Below the pieces are notes generated by a model. That model was not told the DNA's origin. It did not search any database and saw nothing but the letters and a program-made list of their open reading frames with translations. This document shows, in pieces, positions 22,817 through 33,670 of a stretch of 64,000 nt of DNA. Positions within the stretch are counted from its first letter, which is position 1. Every line of letters starts with the position of its first letter. The position numbers and the translations under genes were made by a program. Origin of the DNA: Siphonodentalium dalli (lineage: Eukaryota > Mollusca > Scaphopoda > Gadilida > Siphonodentaliidae); NCBI GenBank assembly GCA_032622095.1, contig CP136061.1:95911345-95975344 (forward strand), in the 5' to 3' direction.

Positions 22817-22979
22817 GAGAGAAGGAGAGAGAGAAAGAGAGAGAGATGCAGAGAGAGAGACATATATATATAGAGAGAAAGAGATAGAGAGAGAAAGACA
22901 GAGAGGGAGAGAGAGAAAGAGAGAGAGAAAGGGGGAGAGACAGAGAGAGAGAAAGAGAGAGATGCAGAGAGAGACATAT
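22671..22979. repeat. (GA)n microsatellite
   Basis: Purine-rich GAGA/GAAA run of about 300 bp with TATATATA islands. The long Leu/Ser frames on the other strand are translations of this repeat. Confidence 0.95.
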
Positions 22980-22983
22980 ATAG

Positions 22984-22984
<1 letters not shown>

Positions 22985-23022
<38 letters not shown>
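22985..23022. repeat. (TA)n microsatellite
   Basis: Uninterrupted TA dinucleotides between the GA run and the first 617-bp unit. Confidence 0.95.
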
Positions 23023-23023
<1 letters not shown>

Positions 23024-24879
23024 TAGAAGGTGACCCGACTTCGTCCGGGCTTTGACCTTAAATTGTCCATTTTGAAGGTCAAGGTCAAGTGGGGTCACGA
23101 TTTGACCAGTCCAAAAACACTGCCCGGACAAAAGTACCCGACAAACGTGCGCGTCGAAATCCATCCGGTTTTACCCGATTTGACCTTGAATTGATCATTT
23201 TGAAGGTCAAGGTCTGGTCGGGGTCACGATTGGACCCGTCCAAAACAATCAGTGGACAAAAGTAACCCCACGTATCAAATTTCGTCGAAATCCCATCAAA
23301 ATTGGCGATTTGACCATGAAGTTACCCGATTTCAAGGTCAAGGTCACGTCGCACGGGCAAATGAATATTCTTATGAGACTCGCCATAAGAAAGTACCCCC
23401 ACATACCAAGTTTCATCGAAATCCCGTGATATTCGGGCGTTTGACCTTGAAATGACCCGATTTCAAGGTCAAGGTGACGTCGCACGGACAAATTAATATG
23501 CCTATGTTCGTCCCCGACCGAAAATACCCCCACATACCAAGTTTCATCGAAATCGGGAGGGCCGTTTTCGAGTTCATCGCGAACACACAGACAGACAGAC
23601 ACACAGACACACAGACAGATCTTCCAAAATATATAATACTAGAAGGTGACCCGACTTCGTCCGGGCTTTGACCTTGAATTGTCCATTTTGAAGGTCAAGG
23701 TCAAGTGGGGTAACGATTTGACCAGTCCAAAACACTGCCCGGACAAAAGTACCCGACAAACGTGCCCGTCGAAATCCATCCGGTTTTACCCGATTTGACC
23801 TTGAATTGATCATTTTGAAGGTCAAGGTCTGGTCGGGGTCACGATTGGACCCGTCCAAAACAATCGGTGAACAAAAGTAACCCAACGTATCAAATTTCGT
23901 CGAAATCCCATCAAAATTGGCGATTTGACCTTGAAGTTACCCGATTTCAAGGTCAAGGTCACGTCGCACGGGCAAATGAATATGCTTATGAGACTCGCCA
24001 TAAGAAAGTACCCCCACGTACCAAGTTTCATCGAAATCCCGTGATATTCGGGCGTTTGACCTTGAAATGACCCGATTTGAAGGTCAAGGTGACGTCGCAC
24101 GGACAAATTAATATGCCTATGTTCGTCCCCGGCCGAAAATACCCCCACATACCAAGTTTCATCGAAATCGGTTGGGACGTTTTCGAGTTCATCGCGAACA
24201 CACAGACACACACACACACACACAGACACACAGATCTTCCAAAATATATAATAGACTAGAAGGTGACCCGACTTCGTCCGGGCTTTGACCTTGAATTGTC
24301 CATTTTGAAGGTCAAGGTCAAGTGGGGTAACGATTTGACCAGTCCAAAACACTGCCCGGACAAAAGTACCCGACAAACGTGCCCGTCGAAATCCATCCGG
24401 TTTTACCCGATTTGACCTTGAATTGATCATTTTGAAGGTCAAGGTCTGGTCGGGGTCACGATTGGACCCGTCCAAAACAATCGGTGAACAAAAGTAACCC
24501 AACGTATCAAATTTCGTCGAAATCCCACCAAAATTGGCGATTTGACCTTGAAGTTACCCGATTTCAAGGTCAAGGTCACGTCGCACGGGCAAATGAATAT
24601 GCTTATGAGACTCGCCATAAGAAAGTACCCCCACGTACCAAGTTTCATCGAAATCCCGTGATATTCGGGCGTTTGACCTTGAAATGACCCGATTTGAAGG
24701 TCAAGGTGACGTCGCATGGACAAATTAATATGCCTATGTTCGTCCCCGGCCGAAAATACCCCCACATACCAAGTTTCATCGAAATCGGTTGGGACGTTTT
24801 CGAGTTCATCGCGAACACACAGACACACACACACACACAGACACACACACAGACACACAGATCTTCCAAAATATATAAT

Positions 24880-24883
<4 letters not shown>
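23022..24883. repeat. ~617-bp tandem repeat, 3 copies
   Basis: Units start ACTAGAAGGTGACCCGACTT at 23022, 23638 and 24255 and end in (CA)n-rich ACACAGATCTTCCAAAATA. Each unit contains several diverged ~150-bp sub-blocks with TTGACCTTGAA and AAGGTCAAGGTCA. Minus-strand frames (up to 226 codons) translate the repeat and are unlikely to be genes. Related degenerate sequence in the opposite orientation is at 39546-40086. Confidence 0.93.
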
Positions 24884-24917
<34 letters not shown>

Positions 24918-24959
24918 CAATACTGTTCTGTTGTGAGGTATAAAGATCGAATATTTTAT

Positions 24960-25135
24960 TATAGTGACATGTGTGTATAGTGTATACAACATGTGTGTGT
25001 AGTCACTGTAGGGTATAAAACATGTGTGTGTAGTGTATACAACATGTGTGTAGTGTATAAAACATGTGTGTAGTGTATAAAACATTGGTGTGTAGTCTAT
25101 AAAACATGTGTGTGTAGTGCATAAAACAAGTCACA
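24960..25135. repeat. ~20-bp GTGTGTAGTGTATAAAACAT repeat
   Basis: Degenerate tandem units inside the CACTG element. Confidence 0.85.
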
Positions 25136-25909
25136 TACATGGGATAGCAATGTCAAGTAACACAATAGTTTGTGGTATAGGTCTAGTTAACAGGTTTATT
25201 TTCCCGAGATGTTTGTGGTGTCAATGATACAAGAACCATTTATCCAAATAGTGTAACCTTCGGTGTCGGACTGAAGTTGTGATATATGTGCCATTATATC
25301 CTTCCATCATACTGTTAAATTATAGATCTAATATAATTGCGATGCAATGGAAATTGTAGATTTATCAATGAATATTGAGCATCGTTTAAGGCAGTGTTGA
25401 AATTAGTGTTTTCTTCGTCACTATATATGACCCAGGCTACAGTTAGTTACAGTGACTCGCTGAAAGGTGTGTGTTAATCAAATTGACTCCAAATGCTTGT
25501 GACTAACTCTAAGTTAGTCATATTGACCCGATTCTTTCTTGAACAAACATATAGCGTGAACTAAAACAAAAGTTGACTTGTATTTATTTGACTAAGTCGT
25601 ATTAATTTAAACTTAGTCATTATGGCTAACATTTATTTCACTAAAAGTCATTATGGCTAACATTTATTTGACTAAAAACTAAGTTAGTTGTATCAATTTC
25701 AACTTAGTCACAATGGCTAGCTTAGCTAATGACTAAGAACATGTTAGTCATTGTGACTAAGGATTTGTCTCAGTGTTGCAGGCTTATATTCAGAGTAAGT
25801 CATTGTTGTATAGTATATGTTCTGCTGAATTTCCTACAATTAGAAATTTATTCCGGAAGAATTATCAGCGAAATATGTCAAAATCTCCTATTGGTCTCTA
25901 CCCACTTAA

Positions 25910-26318
25910 CCCTTTCAGTGCCAGGGGCCGATCTCATTTTACGGTCTGTAAAATCGGCCCTTTTTTGGGTATGCTTAAGCATGCTATAGCGAATTTAAAA
26001 ACAAACTGGATAAAACCTTAGGGGGATGTTATAACTCAAAACTATCACCAAGTATTCATAGTAATAATTTTGATGCCCATGAAAAACGTAAGATTCCCTG
26101 GCACTAAACCTACAAAATAAGTCTGTTAAAGAATACAAGAAAAAATTATCAAAATTGTAAAAAATTGTAAAAAATAATAACAAATGATGAAAAATTGTTA
26201 GGCCAATGCATTCTCTTATATATGCGAGACGACATATGGTCGACTCGCATATATAAGAGAATGCATTGGCACAGGGTATATGTGTTGATACAAAAATTCG
26301 GACCTGGCACTGAAAGGG
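25910..26318. mobile_element. TTAA MITE, CCCTTTCAGTGCCAGG family
   Basis: 409 bp, ends CCCTTTCAGTGCCAGG/CCTGGCACTGAAAGGG, flanked by TTAA at 25906-25909 and 26319-26322. It shares one 69-bp hairpin (26202-26270) and the GGCACAGGGTAT edge with other families, although its termini differ. Confidence 0.9.
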
Positions 26319-26629
26319 TTAAACTCATCTAAAATCACCCCCACAGCACGTACATGTGTCATACGACAGACACAAACATACAACCTCCAATTGAACCCAA
26401 AGAATCGGAGAAGGGCCTCGGTGTAATGGTTGAAATTTGATGATCAAGTTAAAGTGGTGTGAAACACTCCGGTAAGGTGATCAGATAGAAATAGGGAATA
26501 ATCTTGTTCAAAGTAGTTATTTTTAAAACTATTATAACCAAATTTACAACACACATCGTCATTCTTATATATTAATTCAATGCAGTGACTCTCGATGGCG
26601 AAATCGTTTTCGTTCGTTTATCGCTGACT

Positions 26630-26942
26630 GCAGGAAATCGTATCGACACACCGTGATTAAGCGAAACTCAGCCAACCATTATTTCTTACCTTCGTGACAA
26701 ATTTTGTATCATATACAAAAAAAAATCTTACATCTGCTAACAATTATAAAAACTATATCAAATTTGCTAGCCCAATGCATTCTCTTATATATGCGAGGAG
26801 ACATATGGTCGACTCGCATATATAAGAGAATGCATTGGCACAGGGTTTGTGCGAATATCTACTTCCATTGTGCGACGCGACACATGAAGGGTAACTGCAA
26901 GAATTCGTATCGACACACCGTGATTAATCGAAACTCGAGCCA
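26630..26942. repeat. direct repeats around a hairpin insertion
   Basis: A ~40-bp phrase containing TCGTATCGACACACCGTGAT occurs at about 26638-26670 and again at 26905-26937. Between them lies AT-rich DNA with one hairpin copy (26770-26839) and GGCACAGGGTTT. It may be a MITE remnant within a local duplication. Confidence 0.7.
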
Positions 26943-28312
26943 GTCAGAAACACACAACGTGCTATGATTAAGTTAATTTCTAACAAGAGCCACACGGCGA
27001 GGTGTGATTAAGTTTCTATAGAAACAGTTAAAAGTCAGAAACGATAAATATCCCTAATAAGATAATTTCCTCCGGGTCTGCCCAAATTTGTACCACTTAG
27101 CGATTTTCACTTCTCATTTATCTCTGTTGCCCTGCTACAATGTTTACTTTCCATGAATTTCCAAGCGGCGGCTTCCTTATACAAATACGCGGTCGTGCAA
27201 TCACAAACCTGAGATACGTCGTCAGCAAACACAGTGTTTAATTACTGCGGTAATTTGGAAGGCCGATCAGACATTACGACTGAGTCAATAGATTTTCCAA
27301 CTGTTCTATCGGGAAATTGTGCAATATCCGTTTGTGTGATATATGAACTTTCTCAATAGTGATCCATTTCCGGTTGGTTTACTTCAATCCCAGGTTTTCG
27401 ACTGACTTATTTTCTCTTTACACGCGCCACTGCACGGATCGAAGAATTTACCACAGTCAATTAGAATTGTGTGTAACACTCGCTCCGACTTGTTGAGACT
27501 GATATATATGTGTTCGTTTAGAATGGGACTGTCGTAACGATTATTTTCGCTTATATTACTCCGTCGCCCCCTCATTCACGGTGCCAGTAATCTTTGAGGC
27601 CCAGTGTGAATATGTTGTTTATTCGTCGAACAAACAAATTAATGGCCAATCTATATCAGATTTCTTTATATCTGCCAGGGAGTGATTTCGCTGGAGCTGA
27701 ACAAATAAATGATTAGATTATTCCATTACTTGCCTACATTTTAGTCTATATAAATAGAGTTATATATAACATAACGACAAATACTAGAGTTGTCGCATTA
27801 ATAGCGCGTATTATACAACATTAATATGTGTCTTGGAGAGTCCAGAACAATGGAATAATATATAAAGCGTACGGGTTTTATTTCGTAAAATAATCTTCCG
27901 CAACTCACTCGAGGAGAAAAACCGCACGCTACTCAGAACAGTTAATTATTGTCTACATGTATATATATTTACACACTAAGTGTTGTCATCACTAAATCCA
28001 GCATTCTGATTGGTCGGCGCCCACGTGGCTAGTTGCAATTATTTCTCGGTGAATGCGCAACGCCTAATAACACCAAGCTAATAACACCATCGATACGTCA
28101 TTAGGTTTGGAAAGACGAACGCGTAGTGCTTTGGGCGCATTTTGACTCGCGCAGGATTGACTTAATACATCATCGGGTTTCAACATGAAGAGAAATTGTT
28201 CCTATTAACTTTTGCCAAGGGTGCTATTGGGTATTTTGGGCTGATCTTGTCACGATACACTTTTCGATTTAAATATAATTACAAAAGTGGCTTTTTCGCT
28301 AAATGTATATAA
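26943..28312. other. no gene seen
   Basis: Unique DNA with no ORF or RNA gene that I can support. Confidence 0.45.
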
Positions 28313-28476
28313 ATATAAGGATTAACTGTCATGTGGACTATTTTTATGGAGATGTAACGGTGAGGTAAGTGGACATAACTTGTATGTAAAACCCTTCGGG
28401 TTTTACACAAGTTATGTCCACTTACCTCACCGTTACATCTCCATAAAACAGTCCACATGACAGTTAATCCTTATAT
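28313..28476. repeat. 164-bp near-perfect hairpin
   Basis: Arms of about 70 bp mirror each other (AGGATTAACTGTCATGTGGA; GTTATGTCCACTTACCTCAC) around a loop with AAAACCCTTCGGGTTTT, itself a hairpin. Probably a foldback MITE; termini are unclear. Confidence 0.9.
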
Positions 28477-28479
28477 GTA

Positions 28480-28740
28480 CCACGAATGTCTACACTATTT
28501 TGTATACACTTTCTTGCACGACTCAGCATTCGATGTCTCCGACGCAAGCATTTAATGTTTTATTTGGTTGGCAATACAAATTGTTTACACCAAATCAAAC
28601 CTAAATAGTATACCAACATGTATCGCATTGATATAACTACATTTCCCGCCGATGATCGTATGGTATTTCGTATTATGTGTACATTATACTTTCCTGCACG
28701 ACTCAGCATTTTGTGTCTCTGACGCAAGCGTTTAATTAAC
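28480..28740. repeat. diverged direct duplication
   Basis: GCACGACTCAGCATT...GACGCAAGC occurs at about 28515-28550 and 28694-28730 with flanking similarity. Confidence 0.65.
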
Positions 28741-28901
28741 CATACTCAATATATAATTGCTTCTGATAGATTAGTTTAATTCTAACATGTGTTCATTGGA
28801 CTCTATGCTCGATGTTTGTAATCATACCGCGACAAATTAGCGCATTTCAATCTGTATTGGGATTGACAGGTTCTGCGACAGTTAATGGTGCGTTGCTAAA
28901 T

Positions 28902-29146
28902 GTGACCCGCCATATCAAATCCAGTCGTAAGTCGGGATTTTTTTATACCCTGTGCCAATGCATTCTCTTATATATGCGAGTCGACCATAGGTCGCCTCGC
29001 ATATATAAGATAATGCATTGGCCTAACAATTTTTTTTCATTTTTTTTAAATAAATGTTTCGGACAATTTTTAGGACATAAAATAAAAAACATCCATTACC
29101 CTGCAGGGAGCCCCGCACATATATAGAAGCATATAGAAGAGTGTCG
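28902..29146 (+). mobile_element. GTGACCCG MITE, left half
   Basis: Starts GTGACCCGCCATATCAAATC, has hairpin 28954-29022, then interior to GAAGAGTGTCGTC, where it stops against CAT/CAC triplets. The right half is missing. Confidence 0.85.
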
Positions 29147-29266
29147 TCATCATCACACCACCACCGCCGTCGTCATATTACCCACGCATGCGCGTATGCT
29201 CATACGGGCAGGCCGGTCCTCAACAATAGGACCAGGCATCTGGTAAAGAAGAGTGACAGTACATAT

Positions 29267-29673
29267 GTGACCCGCCATATCAAATCCAGTCGCAAGTCGG
29301 GATGTTTTTACCCTGTGCCAATGCATTCTCTTATATATGCAATTTTTTACAATTTTAATAATTTTTTCTTGTATTCTTTAACAATTTTATAATTTCACCC
29401 ATACAGAGCCCCAGACAAACATGAGCAGACGACACTCTTCTATATGCTTCTATATATGTGTAGGGCTCCCTGCATGGTAATGGATGTTTTTTTATTTTAT
29501 GTCCTAAAAATTGTAAGAAACATTTATTTAAAAAACATGATAAAAAATAGTTAAGCCAATGCATTCTCTTATATATGCGAGGCGACCTATGGTCGACTCG
29601 CATATATAAGAGAATGCATTGGCACAGGGTAAAAAAATCCCGACTTCCGACTGGATTTGATATGGCGGGTCAC
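29267..29673. mobile_element. GTGACCCG MITE, both ends present
   Basis: Termini GTGACCCGCCATATC/GATATGGCGGGTCAC, flanked by ACATAT on both sides. The right hairpin is complete (29555-29623). The left hairpin keeps only its first arm (29317-29340), so half a hairpin was deleted. Element 407 bp, non-coding. Confidence 0.9.
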
Positions 29674-29767
29674 ACATATGTATGCATGTCCTTGTGAAAA
29701 TAAGTTGATATTGGACTGATTTGATTCGGTAATAAGCCTACAGTGAGACTGAAGGGGTCACTCTCAC

Positions 29768-30045
29768 CAAAAAAAGTGCTCAAGGGTACACAGGGTTTGA
29801 AAATGTGCTGAAGGGTACACATGGTTTGTGATCGGCACGAACACCATTACATAAATTGTGTTTATGAAAGTCTGGCGCCCATTGTTTTCAGTACATTTTA
29901 GTATTCATTGGAACGTAAACAATTATTCTCTGACAGAAATCATGGCAGATACGAAGACTGAATGTCCTTTATAATGACATTTCAAACCCTGTGTACCCTT
30001 CAGCACATTTTGAAAATCCTGTGTACCCTTCGGCACTTTTTTCAC
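29768..30045. repeat. GGGTACAC inverted repeat
   Basis: Two AAGGGTACACA(G/T)GG(T)TTG phrases at 29787-29830 are mirrored by two CTGTGTACCCTT(C) phrases at 29985-30035. Possible small foldback element. Confidence 0.7.
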
Positions 30046-30240
30046 GGGTTATTCTGTTGAATGGCGCGGGCCGCAACGAAAACACTTTAAAAGATGTGCA
30101 TCTGGTAAGTCGTATCGATGAAAAAGGTAGATAAAATAATGCCAATATGGGCGTATTTCCTTCGGGAAATAGTCTCATATCGGACTTTAAAAAAAACGCG
30201 TTTCACGCGTCCAAATAGCGTGTATTGAGGTTGAAGGGGT
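30046..30240. repeat. dispersed repeat A
   Basis: Shares TCGATGAAAAA, GGTAGATAAAATAATGCCAA and GCGTGTATTGAGGTT with 46030-46230. No ends are recognised. Confidence 0.75.
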
Positions 30241-30618
30241 AAGTGCTGTACACTATTTAATAAATAGAGCATGGCTTGGAGTGAAATACGCACTATATCG
30301 GCGTATTTCACGACAAGTCATGCTCTAATTATTATATTGTATCGAACAAATGCAGAAATGTTCAACTTTTACTAAGTTCAGACAATTGATGTTCGCCTTA
30401 CTGAAGCTTTAATTTGGATCAGCGGCGAAATAACAAGTAGTTTCAGAACAAAGTTTGATGTAGTGTTCGTTACTATTTTTAGTAGTCAAAACTACATATG
30501 CATAGTGCACGATGGGAGAGACTTGAAGGCGTAGTATACAACTACGACGAATAGAGTCGAGTAGCCAACCAATCGGAAAGCTTGATTTCAATAACAAATC
30601 ACGTGAGATACAATATAT

Positions 30619-30924
30619 CAGGCTATTTATGGGACCATCTCTTTTTATACTCAGTAGAATATATGCTACAAATGAATGAATTTGAGCCATGGATTAGTGC
30701 AAAATACACTCATGTGCTATATGCACGATGCAAACAACATGGTACGTGCAATTATAAGGAAAATTAGTTTATGTCATACATTCATTTTCATTTATAGTTA
30801 CCATGTTGTGTGCATCGTTCATAGAGCACATAAGTGTATTTTGTACTGATCCATGGCTCAAATTCATTCATTTGTTGCATATGTTCTGTTGCATATAAAA
30901 GGAGATAGTCCCATAAATGGCCGG
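30619..30924. mobile_element. CCGGCCATTTATGG foldback MITE
   Basis: Arms of more than 100 bp (TTATGGGACCATCTC; GAATTTGAGCCATGGAT; GATGCAAACAACATGG) mirror around about 30770. Same family as 18188-18437. Confidence 0.85.
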
Positions 30925-30946
30925 ACGACTCGAGTAATAAACTCAT

Positions 30947-31094
30947 TTTCATGATAACTACCGTGTTGTTTGCATCTTTCATTGAGCACATAAGTGTATT
31001 TTGCACTAATCCATGGCTCAAATTCATTAATTTGTTGCATTCATTCTGAAAGAGTATAAACGGAGATGTTCCCATAAATGGCCGGATTTAGTGT
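30947..31094. mobile_element. CCGGCC MITE, one arm
   Basis: A single right arm of the family, ending CCCATAAATGGCCGGAT followed by TTAGTGTACATT, the same following word as at 18436. Confidence 0.8.
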
Positions 31095-31175
31095 ACATTA
31101 CCTCTTTAAATAATGCAAATATGACCATATTTCGCTCATTAAAAAACGACCGTTGTGTGCTTATTTTCACGAGAA

Positions 31176-32282
31176 AAGGCTGGTATATGAGTTCTGTTAT
31201 GAAGGCTGGTATGTGAGTTACTGTTATTAAGGCTGGTATATGAGTTACTGTTATGAAGGCTGGTATATGAGTTACTGTTATGAAGGATGGTATATGAGTT
31301 ACTGTTATGAAGGATGGTATATGAGTTACTGTTATGAAGGTTGGTATATGAGTTACTGTTATGAAGGCTGGTATATGAGTTACTGTTATGAAGGCTGGTA
31401 TATGAGTTACTGTTATGAAGGCTGGTATATGAGTTACTGTTATGAACGCTGGCATATGAGTTACTGTTATGAAGGCTGGTATATGTGTTACTGTTATGAA
31501 GGCTGGTATATGAGTTACTGTTATGAAGGCTGGTATATGAGTCACTGTTATGAAGGCTGGCATATGAGTTACTGTTATGAAGGCTGGTATATGAGTTACT
31601 GTTATGAAGGCTGGTATATGAGTTACTGTTATGAAGGCTGGTGTATGAGTTACTGTTATGAAGGCTGGTATACGAGTTACTGTTATGAAGGCTGGTATAC
31701 GAGTTACTGTTATGAAGGCTGGTATATGAGTTACTGTTATGAAGGCTGGTATATGAGTTACTGTTATGAAGGCTGGTATATGAGTTACTGTTATGAAGGC
31801 TGGATTATGAGTTACTGTTATGAAGGCTGGTATTTGAGTTACTGTTATGAAGGCTTGTATATGAGTTACTGTTATGAAGGCTGGTATATGAGTTACTGTT
31901 ATGAAGGCTGGTATATGAGTTACTGTTATGAAGGCTGGTATATGAGTTACTGTTATGAAGGCTGGTATATGAGTTACTGTTATGAAGGCTGGTATATGAG
32001 TTACTGTTATGAAGGCTGGTATATGAGTTACTGTTATGAAGGCTGGTATATGAGTTACTGTTATGATGGCTGGTATATGAGTTACCGTTATGAAGGCTGG
32101 TATATGAGTTACTGTTATGAAGGCTGGTATATGAGTTACTGTTATGAAGGCTGGTATATGAGTTACTGTTATGAAGGCTGGTATATGAGTTACTGTTATG
32201 ACGGCTGGTATATGAGTTACTGTTATGAAGGCTGGTATATGAGTTACTGTTATGAAGGCTGGTATATGAGTTACTGTAATGA
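31176..32282. repeat. 27-bp minisatellite, ~40 copies
   Basis: Unit GAGTTACTGTTATGAAGGCT followed by GGTATAT, 27 bp. Because 27 is divisible by 3, one frame stays open for 349 codons with a 9-residue repeat (MSYCYEGWY). The opposite strand is also open across long stretches. Unit variants mostly change the amino acid, which argues against protein-level selection. It ends at a TAA (32287-32289). Confidence 0.95.
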
Positions 32283-32456
32283 AGATTAAGGCTCATTAGT
32301 GCTTAGGTCGAACCATGATGAATATCTAAATGTGGCGGGCCAGTTCTGTGTATGTTGACATGCCGTTGGCATTGGATGGGCCAGACTGTGTTATATTTAA
32401 ATTGGACAACTGGGAATATGTTAATACTTTAGAACTGAGCTTAATTCAAATTTAAA

Positions 32457-32884
32457 GGTACTCAATCCGATTCGATGGTCCCCATATAACCAGATTCCAA
32501 CAACAACAACAACAATTTTTTTTGAAATGTCGCTTCAGTATCAGAATCAATTGTCCAAAAATAATGCTAACCACTGTCAACTATAGTATAAAATTGCCAG
32601 AAACGTGTATTTATCAACATGTTGCTCGACGAAATTTGGCCTTATTATCAAGAGAAATCCTCTTGATTTTAGAGTTATCCATCTTCATCCGGAATTTGGT
32701 CCGAGGCCGTCAGCTCGTCGACAGTTTACTGGGCCACAAATAATTCTCGATGGTGAAAAATAGTAGATTTCAAAAATCAATATCTAATAACTCTGAGGTT
32801 TGATATGCGGGTTCCACGACTCGAATAAAATATTTTTGACCTCCGAATCCAAATAAATAGTAATTGAGGGGCGCTTAATCGGAT
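32457..32884. mobile_element. GGTACTC-ended repeat, copy 1
   Basis: Begins GGTACTCAATCCGATTCGAT and ends near GTAATTGAGGGGCGCTTAAT. It aligns along its length with 59403-59824. There is no coding capacity. Confidence 0.7.
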
Positions 32885-33530
32885 GATGCATATTGTAGTT
32901 AAACCAAGATGCGAATGGGATAATAAAACTCAACCAACCTCCTGACTGGCATTTCCACGATGGGCGCCGATAGATCCAATCATTTATCAGTTAGCAATTG
33001 CGATTTGAGAGCTTCAGATGTCTTCCGAAGAATGCAAATTACTTTTCACTCGAGAATATGTCTCTTCGACTCGTCATCTTTTAACGAATTCAAAATCAAA
33101 GTGAAGGAGTGGGGACATAAAGACTGCTGAAATGGTCTCATGAGATATTATCCGTGGCTTTTAAACGCACGAAGTCGAATCAATCAAAAGCCATCATAGT
33201 GTTTGATCTACAAAACGTGACTTGCCTACAACTCACGGGCTTCCATAAAACGCCGTAAATATTGCACTGTCAATCCGCCAGGATATTCTGGTTCCTATGG
33301 GGATATTTTTTTATCAGTGTAAATATGCGTGCCCTTTATGTTGAAGCGGACTTTGTCTCATGGTAGTCGGGGGTGGGGCTGGGATTTTTTTCCAGACACA
33401 AGGCGGGGGTATGTATGTCGAGGCCTGTAAATGAGTAATACAAATGCAAAAACTTAAATTTACTCATGTTGTTTCCTCTATCAACCTTATATAGACCCTT
33501 ATCTACATAACCATATACAGTTATTATAAA
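32885..33530. other. no gene seen
   Basis: Unique DNA; nothing recognised. Confidence 0.45.
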
Positions 33531-33531
33531 A

Positions 33532-33670
33532 TGTTGTGTACAGTGTGTGTTTTTCTTGTACGAGTCAAGGTTGTGGTGAAGTCATATTGGACGAGACACG
33601 CCAGTGTCGAGGCCAATATGCCTTTTCACCACAACCTGGACGAGTACAAGAAATACTCATACTGTACACA
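33532..33670. repeat. ~139-bp foldback
   Basis: TTGTACGAGTCAAGGTTGTG is mirrored by CACAACCTGGACGAGTACAA, and TCATATTGG by CCAATATG. It abuts the giant palindrome at 33671. Confidence 0.8.

Larger units (their letters stand above)
22425..25775. mobile_element. CACTG element with TTAGTCA arrays
   Basis: Ends CACTGAGACAAA and TTTGTCTCAGTG are perfect inverses and are flanked by TT on both sides (a 2-bp duplication). Inside each end are many TTAGTCA/TGACTAA words in both orientations: about 22440-22600 and 25440-25760. CACTA/EnSpm-type elements have CACTR ends, 2-3 bp duplications and subterminal transposase-binding repeats, so I assign it there tentatively. The interior is GA/TA microsatellite, three ~617-bp tandem units and GTGTGTAGTGTATA repeats. 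No transposase frame is visible, so it is non-autonomous. Confidence 0.75.

Noticed and set aside
22660-23164. Leu/Ser-rich minus-strand frames that look like membrane proteins
   Set aside because: They translate the GA/TA microsatellite.
23822-24502. 226-codon frame with WTGQIVTPLDLDLQNG-like text, repeated three times
   Set aside because: It follows the 617-bp tandem unit, contains no known domain, and the frame breaks differently between units.
31027-31563. 178-codon minus-strand frame over the 27-bp array
   Set aside because: It is the complement of a 27-bp tandem repeat and open only because the unit length is a multiple of three; no start context or domain.
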